Origin: Agaribacterium haliotis
GTDB lineage: Bacteria > Pseudomonadota > Gammaproteobacteria > Pseudomonadales > Cellvibrionaceae
Direction of reading: 5' to 3'
Assembly (NCBI RefSeq): GCF_002312815.1
Contig: NZ_NKQJ01000005.1
Span: 167,549 to 231,548, forward strand
DNA length: 64,000 bases
Part shown: positions 1-4,839 of the stretch, one piece after another
Numbering within the stretch: the first letter of the stretch is position 1
Layout: each line of letters starts with the position of its first letter
Made by a program: the position numbers and the translations under genes
The notes under the pieces: generated by a model
Databases searched by the model: none
What the model was told of the DNA's origin: nothing
Seen by the model: only the letters and a program-made list of their open reading frames with translations

Positions 1-163
1 AGCCGAAATCCAATTCCTCACAATAAGCTGGAGTACCAACTGAAATAGATGTTGATGCCAAGCTACGACACGCTCCAGCATCGCCGTACCTGCTACCGCG
101 AGACCAATAGCCAGCCAAAGCAACATCCGACAATAAGAGCAAAAAAACAAGAACCCTAACCAC
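1..163 (-). CDS. Secreted inovirus minor coat/adsorption-like protein (5' part only)
   Basis: Reading leftwards from a GTG at 163, an open frame runs off the window edge after 54 codons. The first 17 residues form a clear signal peptide: a short basic start (VVRV), a hydrophobic run (LVFLLLLS) and an ALA cleavage motif, followed by a mature region with at least two cysteines. It lies directly downstream of the coat-like gene and its terminator, which is where filamentous phages carry the secreted minor coat or receptor-binding protein (gpIII/CoaA type). The GTG lies inside the preceding 27-codon ORF, overlapping it by 8 bases. The function is inferred from position and signal peptide only, because the diagnostic C-terminal half is outside the window. 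Confidence 0.5.
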   Translation of the reverse strand, partial: MVRVLVFLLLLSDVALAGYWSRGSRYGDAGACRSLASTSISVGTPAYCEELDFG

Positions 164-239
164 TGGTCATCGCCCTACACGCGCCATAGGCCACAACAAA
201 GCCCATACAAAAAAACGTCCAGTACCAAAGATCAATCAT
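156..239 (-). CDS. Tiny membrane protein of the inovirus (27 aa)
   Basis: A 27-codon frame starts at ATG 239 and ends in TAG at 156-158. It encodes one hydrophobic segment with aromatic residues (begins MIDLWYW, then FFCMGFVVAY) and a short polar tail. Filamentous phages commonly carry such tiny membrane proteins (gpVII/gpIX-like) between the major coat and the adsorption protein, and this ORF sits exactly there. Its end overlaps the start of the following signal-peptide ORF, which suggests translational coupling. It is too short for homology, so the assignment rests on position and composition. Confidence 0.4.
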   Translation of the reverse strand: MIDLWYWTFFCMGFVVAYGACRAMTSG

Positions 240-251
240 GATTTTTTAACC

Positions 252-277
252 TCGAAAAAAAAGGCGGTTGCCCGCCC
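252..277 (-). terminator. Rho-independent terminator after the coat gene
   Basis: On the minus strand a GGCGG / CCGCC stem with a 4-nt loop (263-276) is followed by eight T (255-262). It lies 20 bases after the stop of the coat-like gene. Filamentous phages have a strong terminator just after the major coat gene, so the highly expressed coat message ends here. Confidence 0.8.
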
Positions 278-296
278 TTTTCTTTTCCAGCTGCAC

Positions 297-440
297 TTAG
301 CGGCGAATTGCGCCAAGTAACATGCTGGCCCCGCGGCTCGCCACAAGGACAAGCGCTACCGCCGCTGCCACTGTGCCAATACCGCCGACAATTGCAGCGA
401 AATCCACCGCGCCTGTTACTGCTGTTACCATTGCATCCAT
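297..440 (-). CDS. Inovirus major coat-like protein (47 aa)
   Basis: This 47-residue protein starts at ATG 440 (beginning MDAMVTAVTGAVDF) and ends in AIRR. It has a short acidic/polar N-terminus, one long Ala/Gly/Val-rich hydrophobic helix (about residues 15-35) and a basic C-terminus. That is the typical layout of a filamentous phage major coat protein, whose basic tail contacts DNA. Its start overlaps the stop of the upstream 75-aa gene by one base (TGATG), and a strong terminator follows. There is no obvious cleavable signal peptide, as in Pf1-type coats that are made nearly mature. Family membership is inferred from layout and position rather than from sequence identity. Confidence 0.65.
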   Translation of the reverse strand: MDAMVTAVTGAVDFAAIVGGIGTVAAAVALVLVASRGASMLLGAIRR

Positions 441-667
441 CAGGATTTACCCCTTATTACATTAAGCATTTGAGCTGCGCCGAACGCGACGGCCCAGCCC
501 GTTAAATACAGGACAAAGCCTGCAGTAAATACAGTCATAACCGTTTCGGGCTGTAACTGACTGTAGTCAAACGGGACGCTTGCCAACTGCACAAGCCAAC
601 CCGTCGAACACGTTGCAAAGCCTTCTGAGCTTTGCGTTATCGTTCCTTCGCAAACAATGGTTTGCAC
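440..667 (-). CDS. Small membrane protein of the inovirus (75 aa)
   Basis: The frame starts at a GTG at 667, whose first base is the last base of the preceding TAG stop, so the genes are translationally coupled. The N-terminal half (1-40) is polar and contains two cysteines. The C-terminal half has one transmembrane segment (about 43-66, TVMTVFTAGFVLYLTGWAVAF) and ends with basic RGKS. It lies between the ssDNA-binding protein and the coat-like gene, where Pf1-like phages carry small membrane or minor virion proteins. No specific family is recognised. Confidence 0.55.
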   Translation of the reverse strand: MQTIVCEGTITQSSEGFATCSTGWLVQLASVPFDYSQLQPETVMTVFTAGFVLYLTGWAVAFGAAQMLNVIRGKS

Positions 668-864
668 TAGCCGCGCTCCGCGCGAATATGTTTGATGCGC
701 ATTTGAACGTGCAGCCCCAATTGCTTATTGCTGCAAATGGTGCATTGCTCCGGCTTATGCAAATCAACACCAAGCGTCTCAACGCTGCGCAAAATATCCT
801 GAGCATGAGCGGGAACGTTCCGATACATGCGCGCCTCTTCAGGTGTTAGTCGTCGAAGCTCCAT
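667..864 (-). CDS. Small inovirus protein with CxxC motif (65 aa)
   Basis: A 65-residue soluble protein (begins MELRRLTPEE) carries a CTIC pair near residue 41, which may bind zinc, and a basic C-terminus (MRIKHIRAERG). Its ATG at 864 overlaps the TAA of the ssDNA-binding protein gene by one base, and its own stop overlaps the next start by one base, so it is part of a tightly coupled phage operon. Small CxxC proteins occur next to the ssDNA-binding gene in several Pseudomonas Pf-type phages. The function is unknown; a DNA- or RNA-binding role is possible because of the CxxC and basic tail. Confidence 0.55.
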   Translation of the reverse strand: MELRRLTPEEARMYRNVPAHAQDILRSVETLGVDLHKPEQCTICSNKQLGLHVQMRIKHIRAERG

Positions 865-1172
865 TACTTAACTCCAAGCGGCTGGCCATCATCAGCAAAG
901 AAAATGGTCATGCCCTTCCCGTTAGACCAAGGCGAGCAAAAAACAGGCGCCTGAACCTCTTGGCCGATAAGCTTTTCGTACTTAGCACCCAGCCCTTCAT
1001 TAAGCTGCGAGCGCGTAATCTGAACATCGCGAATAATCATTTCGCCGTCATAACCATTTGGCTTAGGCTCCTCAAAACCGACCTTCCAAGTGGTTTTTTC
1101 TTCGCCAGTCGAACGATTAACACGCGTATCACTTTTAACGCCTTTAACAAGGCCACGAATAAACATAGGCAT
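864..1172 (-). CDS. Inovirus single-stranded DNA-binding protein (gpV-like)
   Basis: The 102-residue product starts MPMFIRGLVKGV. Its size, basic/aromatic character, predicted all-beta composition and position right after the replication initiator match filamentous-phage ssDNA-binding proteins, which coat the newly made single strand and hold it for packaging at the membrane. A purine-rich site (AGAGAGAAA) lies a few bases upstream. It is 11 bases downstream of rep and is followed by three genes linked through one-base stop/start overlaps. The protein resembles the Pf-type rather than the M13-type family, but this could not be tested by alignment. Confidence 0.65.
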   Translation of the reverse strand: MPMFIRGLVKGVKSDTRVNRSTGEEKTTWKVGFEEPKPNGYDGEMIIRDVQITRSQLNEGLGAKYEKLIGQEVQAPVFCSPWSNGKGMTIFFADDGQPLGVK

Positions 1173-1183
1173 AGCTTTTCTCT

Positions 1184-2242
1184 CTAAGTTGCGGCCACGG
1201 AATGCAGCTCTCTATCAGGAATTAAGAGGCTTGCCTTAAGCCTCTCTGGGATGCCGGATACCAAAAACTCATTAACAACCGAGTCAGGATCAAGACCCAG
1301 CACTTGCTGGGCATAGTTAAGATATTTGCCGTACTGGCGACGAATAACTGAGCGAATATGCTCGTAAGTAATGCGAACTTTTTCCTTTGCAGTTTTGATC
1401 ACCGCAACGGCTTCGCTAACGAAGCCAAGCGCCTTAGGGTAAGCGCCAACAAAATACGATTTCGGATACATCAAGACGTCGAGCGGAATAACGCGATCTT
1501 TTGCGCCCAACTCCAATTCCCAGCGAACCCAGCTACTAAGCTTGTCGCCAAGCTGCTTGCCCTTTTCATAAATGCGCATCATTTTGCCGTGCGCCCTATT
1601 CCCGACATACAGCGTTTTTCCTTCGCCGGAATCAAAGTCATCGATGTACTTAGCCTTAGGCGGGCGCCCTTTTCCGGCAAATTCATTGAGCTGATACTTG
1701 TTGCGAGCCACTTCAATGTTGTAAATGCCGCGATGATCATCAACCGCCACATCGATGCGCGTGATGTTGACCGGGTCGAAATGCACCTCCGTGCCATCGA
1801 CACGCAAAGGGCGATTCAAATAGCAAAGGAAGCTGTACAGGTTTTTAAACGAAGGAAGTGCCTGGCACGCCTCACCCGAAAGCGAAACGCAGAATCGCTC
1901 TTGCTTGCGAATTTCGGTGCCATCAGGGCGAACAGTGACATTGTTACCGCCAAACGCAATAAAACCGCCATTGGTCAGACGTACAGAGTGCTTATAGAAG
2001 TTTTTGCCGGGAAAGAAGCCGGTCTCTAAATCGGCCCCTAGGTAGTTTTTGGCAAATTGCGCCAAAACCGACCATAGAAATTGAGACGGGGCCAGATCGA
2101 CCGGCGACTCAGAAAAGAAATCAAAAAAAGGAAGTTTAGGAAGGGTAAAAGTTAGCCAATCAATACTAACTTCGAGTTCAGGACTTTCACCCCGTATTAC
2201 TACCGGGGTTTTTTGCGCCCCCGCAATACCTTGAACAACCAC
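1184..2242 (-). CDS. Inovirus replication initiation protein
   Basis: This 352-aa protein resembles the replication initiation factors (Rep_trans, PF02486) used by Pf-like inoviruses and some plasmids for rolling-circle replication. The conserved opening SIDWLTFTLP (about residue 27), the NITRIDVAVDDH block near residue 158 and the aromatic RWELELGAK block are typical. The GTG at 2242 is preceded by a strong ribosome-binding site (GGGAGAGG) at 7-nt spacing, which supports this start. It is the first gene of the leftward phage operon and is transcribed from the divergent regulatory region at 2243-2393. The nicking tyrosine was not pinpointed. No morphogenesis ATPase (Zot) is visible; it would lie left of the window. 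Confidence 0.8.
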   Translation of the reverse strand: MVVQGIAGAQKTPVVIRGESPELEVSIDWLTFTLPKLPFFDFFSESPVDLAPSQFLWSVLAQFAKNYLGADLETGFFPGKNFYKHSVRLTNGGFIAFGGNNVTVRPDGTEIRKQERFCVSLSGEACQALPSFKNLYSFLCYLNRPLRVDGTEVHFDPVNITRIDVAVDDHRGIYNIEVARNKYQLNEFAGKGRPPKAKYIDDFDSGEGKTLYVGNRAHGKMMRIYEKGKQLGDKLSSWVRWELELGAKDRVIPLDVLMYPKSYFVGAYPKALGFVSEAVAVIKTAKEKVRITYEHIRSVIRRQYGKYLNYAQQVLGLDPDSVVNEFLVSGIPERLKASLLIPDRELHSVAAT

Positions 2243-2266
2243 AGTAATACCTCTCCCTGAATCCTT

Positions 2267-2352
2267 GTATACAAATTACGTGTAAATAGTAGACATATTT
2301 GTATACATATCGCAAGTACTTTATTCGTCAAGGCACGAATTTACGTGTATAC
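2267..2352. promoter_or_regulatory. Divergent phage control region with three GTATAC palindromes
   Basis: The 151-bp gap between rep (leftward) and the 63-aa gene (rightward) contains three copies of GTATAC, at 2267-2272, 2301-2306 and 2347-2352. Each sits in AT-rich flanks with partly shared sequence (TTGTATACAAATTACGTG, TTTGTATACAT, TTACGTGTATACA). A short TTACGTGTA motif also recurs at two of them. This is what a repressor operator set between divergent phage promoters looks like. The binding protein could be one of the two small regulator-like proteins to the right; this is inference. Confidence 0.55.
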
Positions 2353-2393
2353 AGGTTTACAATTCAACTTAAATCAACTGGATTGGTTAACTT

Positions 2394-2585
2394 ATGAACA
2401 GCAAGACATCTCACTCTCTGCGAGTGCGCATCGAGCGATGGGAAGCGATCGAGAAAAAAGCATGGCAGCTATCAAGCAAGGCCGGACGCATCATCAAGCC
2501 CACTGATGTAGCCGATGCAATAATTTTCAAAGGCATAAAGGACGTAACCTTCGAAGATGTCGAGCTGGCACAAAAGGCAAGATAA
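2394..2585 (+). CDS. Small putative DNA-binding regulator (63 aa)
   Basis: A 63-residue protein begins MNSKTSHSLRVRIERW and ends directly before the next ATG. It has the layout of a ribbon-helix-helix or short helical phage regulator: a beta-like N-terminal segment (SHSLRVRI) followed by two helices (ERWEAIEKKAWQLSSKAG and KPTDVADAIIFKGI). It is transcribed divergently from rep, just right of the GTATAC operators, the usual place for a phage repressor or copy-control protein. The DUF1737 gene follows with no gap. No exact family is recognised. Confidence 0.5.
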   Translation: MNSKTSHSLRVRIERWEAIEKKAWQLSSKAGRIIKPTDVADAIIFKGIKDVTFEDVELAQKAR

Positions 2586-2834
2586 ATGAAGCGAGCGCTA
2601 TACAAAGTGGTTGGCGGCAAGCCCAGCCTGCCAGAATTTGAAGAAGAGGTTGCAAAGCACTTAAACGACGGATGGAAACCCGTCGGCGGCGTAGCATTCA
2701 ACGCAAGCTTTGCCTACCAGGCTCTCGCCAAGGTCACCAATGAATCACCTATCGGCAGCGCATACAAAGAAGAAAAAAGCGAAGCAAAAAGCACTACCGC
2801 CGAAGCCATGAGGCGAGTAGACGACCTAACATAA
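2586..2834 (+). CDS. DUF1737 protein, left copy
   Basis: This 82-aa protein contains the DUF1737 signature: a short strand (YKVVGGKP) followed by LPEFEEEVAKHLNDGWKPVGGVAF, a small alpha/beta fold often found as a single-domain protein. The C-terminal 30 residues are charged and probably disordered. Its ATG follows the TAA of the preceding gene directly, so the two are co-translated. A nearly identical gene stands at 12202-12450 in the same orientation, with most differences in the C-terminal tail. The function of DUF1737 is not known; here it travels with an inovirus regulatory module. Confidence 0.75.
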   Translation: MKRALYKVVGGKPSLPEFEEEVAKHLNDGWKPVGGVAFNASFAYQALAKVTNESPIGSAYKEEKSEAKSTTAEAMRRVDDLT

Positions 2835-2861
2835 GTAGTCGGCCCGCCATATCAAAGCAGT

Positions 2862-2922
2862 ATAAATATTTATTCTTTTTCGGTTTAAATATTTATACTT
2901 GTGAGGTATAATTATTTATACC
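2862..2922 (+). promoter_or_regulatory. Three AT-rich operator palindromes at exact 23-bp spacing
   Basis: Before the 91-aa gene lie three palindromes: ATAAATATTTAT (2862-2873), AAATATTT inside TTTAAATATTTATAC (2887-2894) and GGTATAA-TTAT-TTATACC (2905-2922). Their centres are 2867.5, 2890.5 and 2913.5, an exact 23-bp period. The last one ends 16 bases before the start codon and overlaps the expected promoter zone. This suggests cooperative binding of a small dimeric regulator, most simply the ribbon-helix-helix-like product of the following gene acting on its own promoter. Confidence 0.55.
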
Positions 2923-2938
2923 AAATAAGGAGGCAGGC

Positions 2939-3214
2939 ATGGCCAGTAAAATTATCAAGCTAAAAAGCGCAACCAAAACAACAACAGTATCTATAGATCC
3001 CCTGCTGTTTGAGCTGCTATCGATAAAAAAAGGCGGAAAGAGCCAGGCCACACAATTTATTCGTGATCACGCCAACCGAAGTGGCGGATTAACAGGAAAT
3101 AGCGAAAGCATTAGAAGCGCCGTAATCTTCGAAATAGCAGACAAAAAACTAGTCGAAGCGCACGACCGCGCGCGAAGCAATCAAGTTGATATTGAGGAGC
3201 TATGCAAGCAATAA
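2939..3214 (+). CDS. Ribbon-helix-helix-like regulator (91 aa)
   Basis: The gene has a strong AAGGAGG site at 2927-2933 and starts at ATG 2939. The product has a basic N-terminus and a segment that fits a ribbon-helix-helix fold: TTTVSIDPLLFELLSIKKGG then SQATQFIRDHANRSGG (about residues 14-50). The second half is helical and charged. It stands alone behind three periodic palindromes and is the last gene before the dif-like site, so it is probably the outermost inovirus gene. A role as autoregulating repressor or antitoxin-like protein is an inference; no toxin partner is seen. Confidence 0.5.
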   Translation: MASKIIKLKSATKTTTVSIDPLLFELLSIKKGGKSQATQFIRDHANRSGGLTGNSESIRSAVIFEIADKKLVEAHDRARSNQVDIEELCKQ

Positions 3215-3272
3215 CTGTAAGGCTATGACTGGCGTCAAGCCCCGCATAATCTAGTCTATGTTCAATACTTCG

Positions 3273-3322
3273 CCAGCCAGGCAATTTTAGCTGGCTGCGT
3301 ATCGCCTCGATCGAGGGGCGAT
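3273..3322. other. Two adjacent inverted repeats near the phage right end
   Basis: A stem CAGCCAG / CTGGCTG (3274-3280 with 3291-3297) is followed by a palindromic block around CCTCGATCGAGG (3305-3316), flanked by ATCGCC and GGCGAT arms. There is no T-run, so a simple terminator is unlikely. Paired hairpins in an intergenic region are typical of filamentous-phage replication origins or packaging signals. Its place between the last phage gene and the dif-like site fits that idea, but no nick-site motif was identified. Confidence 0.35.
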
Positions 3323-3349
3323 TCTAAAAAGCAAATCACCCCACTCACT

Positions 3350-3378
3350 CTTAAACATAAACGCCTATTATGCGCAGT
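3350..3378 (-). other. dif-like XerC/XerD recombination site (probable phage attachment site)
   Basis: On the minus strand the site reads ACTGCGCATAA, a 7-bp spacer (TAGGCGT), then TTATGTTTAAG. Against the gammaproteobacterial dif consensus (GGTGCGCATAA, 6-bp spacer, TTATGTTAAAT) both 11-bp arms match at 9 positions, 18 of 22 in total. It lies just outside the last inovirus gene. Many filamentous phages lacking an integrase insert at dif using the host XerCD proteins, so this is probably the right attachment site, either a hybrid dif or a phage att. The 7-bp spacer is one longer than in chromosomal dif, a variation seen in some phage sites. Confidence 0.6.
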
Positions 3379-3420
3379 TATTGAGGCTAACGCCGGGAGA
3401 GGCAAATACAGGCATGGGCG

Positions 3421-3482
3421 TCCAACTAAAGTGATAAGTTTTTCCAACTAAGGTTATAAGTTTCCAAGCAAAGTTAGAAACT
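3421..3482. repeat. Three tandem approx. 20-bp repeats resembling an IS end
   Basis: Three related units start at 3421, 3443 and 3463: TCCAACTAAAGTGATAAGTT, TCCAACTAAGGTTATAAGTT and TCCAAGCAAAGTTAGAAACT. The period is 20-22 bp. Multiple short terminal repeats of this kind occur at IS21-family ends, where the transposase binds, but no transposase gene or matching opposite end was seen nearby. It may be a solo IS end left by a deletion. Confidence 0.5.
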
Positions 3483-3661
3483 CGGTGCCCGGACTCACGA
3501 TCCGGTCATTTCTAGCCACTATTAATTGTGTGTTGGTTGAACAACAGCCCACACTTCTTTATGGCTGATGTCCTACAGAATCCATTGGTGTGCACCTACA
3601 ATCAGCTTTCTAAGATCAGATAAAATCTAACTTCAATCAATTTATTAGCAAGGATGCGAAT
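3483..3661. other. Intergenic stretch before the CsrA-like gene
   Basis: A short stem CCGGA / TCCGG (3489-3505) follows the tandem repeats. The rest is AT-rich and probably contains the promoter of the CsrA-like gene. No ORF with support is seen. The end of this stretch has the sequence AAGGATG, which can serve both as ribosome-binding site and as a CsrA-type GGA recognition element. Confidence 0.35.
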
Positions 3662-3856
3662 ATGCTTATACTCACACGCAAGGCTGGTTCAGCCGATTCT
3701 AATGACGACCGCTCAAGACTCACTTTGATTACCGAAGACGGTCCGATATCCATCGTTCTTAATGAAGGTCGCGGTAACCAGGTTATCGTAGGCATAGACG
3801 CGCCTGATTCCGTCGAAGTTGTTAGAGACGAATTACTTGAGCTAGATTACGCATAA
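3662..3856 (+). CDS. CsrA/RsmA-like translational regulator, divergent
   Basis: The 64-aa product keeps the CsrA core: MLILTRKAG at the start (L4 and R6 of the RNA-binding strand conserved, R7 replaced by K), then GNQVIVGIDAP and VEVVRDEL near the end. R55 aligns with R44 of classical CsrA, the other key RNA contact. Between strands 1 and 2 there is a longer, acidic loop (about residues 10-19), so the protein is slightly longer than typical 60-residue CsrA. CsrA dimers bind GGA motifs in mRNA leaders and block translation. The leader here carries AAGGATG just before the start, compatible with autoregulation. It lies on a mobile island next to an integrase and is unlikely to be the housekeeping CsrA. 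Confidence 0.75.
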   Translation: MLILTRKAGSADSNDDRSRLTLITEDGPISIVLNEGRGNQVIVGIDAPDSVEVVRDELLELDYA

Positions 3857-3923
3857 ACAGTTGTACATAGATAGTGTCGATTGATGCTATCTATCTGAGT
3901 GATTCGTAGCTTTTAGCAAAAGC

Positions 3924-4029
3924 AACCTCTCAAATCGCGCATAAACATAAGCCCCCTATTAGAAAAACCTCAATAATCCGTTAAAATAACATTATTACGG
4001 ATTATGTTTCGTGCCCTATCTGAGAGGTT
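3924..4029. promoter_or_regulatory. Nested inverted repeats before the first integrase
   Basis: Outer arms AACCTCTCA (3924-3932) and TGAGAGGTT (4021-4029) enclose inner arms ATAATCCGT (3973-3981) and ACGGATTAT (3997-4005), the latter separated by 15 bp. The outer right arm ends four bases before the integrase start codon. Such perfect 9-bp pairs close to a tyrosine recombinase gene can be recombinase core/arm binding sites or an integrase operator. Their presence is seen directly; the role is inference. Confidence 0.45.
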
Positions 4030-4032
4030 TCT

Positions 4033-4806
4033 ATGGCTAAATCTGGACAAGCACGCGTACCTACACCAGTGCAACAGTATCATCTTTTTCAAGTGATTCA
4101 GGATCACCGTCATCCCGAAAAGAACGCGGCGATTATGCAGATAAGTTTCAAACTTGGTCTCCGTGCGCAAGAAATATCCCTATTGCAACTTAAAGAAGTG
4201 GCCAAGCTCAATTCAACAGGCACGGGGTTTAAGCTACTTGAAGTTATGAGCTTGCCTGCGGCGTACACCAAAGGCGCAGATGCCATGAAGCGTTCAAAAA
4301 CGCATTACCAACGTAAAACGATCAGCTTCGATGTGGACTCCTTTAACAAGGTCGTTAAACAGATTGAAGCTTTGGCAAAGTCAGGGTCAGATATTAACCC
4401 TGAAAACTTTTATCCACCTGTAAAACAACACAAGGGCAAATCTCGTGATCTGCCCATGGTTAACCAGGATCTTAGAAATGCTCTGATTGCCTACATACAG
4501 TTTCGAATAGATAAGGGAGAAAAACTAAAACCCTCCTCCCCTCTTTTTATTACCCAGAAAGGCGGCCCCTATTCGCCGAATACATTACAAGAACACATGG
4601 CATTAATGCTTCGTGATTGGGCTGGTATAGAAAAAGCTAGCTCACACAGTGGCCGGAGATCTCTCATCACAAATGTTATACACAAGCAGAAAAAATCCGT
4701 AAAAATCGCGCAGAAGATTGCTGGTCACGTAAACCCGTCAACGACTTTAATTTACGAGGAGCCTCCCGAAGAAGTTGTAGAGGACGCGCTAAATAATCTA
4801 AATTAG
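4033..4806 (+). CDS. Tyrosine recombinase/integrase (left)
   Basis: A 257-aa tyrosine recombinase. The catalytic set is visible: R44 in GLRAQEIS, H205-x-x-R208 in HSGRRSL, H232 in AGHVNPSTT and the nucleophile Y241 in LIYEEP. A basic beta-hairpin near MKRSKTHYQRKT may carry the catalytic lysine. The N-terminal core-binding region is very short (about 30 residues before the catalytic domain), less than in phage lambda-type enzymes. The gene points into the island, directly towards the five-gene operon, from which it is separated by only 33 bp. It is preceded by nested inverted repeats. It probably moves the island or its left part; the target site is not established. Confidence 0.85.
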   Translation: MAKSGQARVPTPVQQYHLFQVIQDHRHPEKNAAIMQISFKLGLRAQEISLLQLKEVAKLNSTGTGFKLLEVMSLPAAYTKGADAMKRSKTHYQRKTISFDVDSFNKVVKQIEALAKSGSDINPENFYPPVKQHKGKSRDLPMVNQDLRNALIAYIQFRIDKGEKLKPSSPLFITQKGGPYSPNTLQEHMALMLRDWAGIEKASSHSGRRSLITNVIHKQKKSVKIAQKIAGHVNPSTTLIYEEPPEEVVEDALNNLN

Positions 4807-4839
4807 CCGAGTGTCGACCAAATATACGCTTGCGGCTTA

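Noticed and set aside
3262-3447. Leftward 61-codon frame across the dif-like site
   Set aside because: It covers hairpins and the dif-like site, has no ribosome-binding site and no recognisable product.
3930-3952. CGCGCATAAACATAA as a second dif-like site
   Set aside because: Only one arm resembles the XerC half (8 of 11); no XerD half follows at proper spacing.
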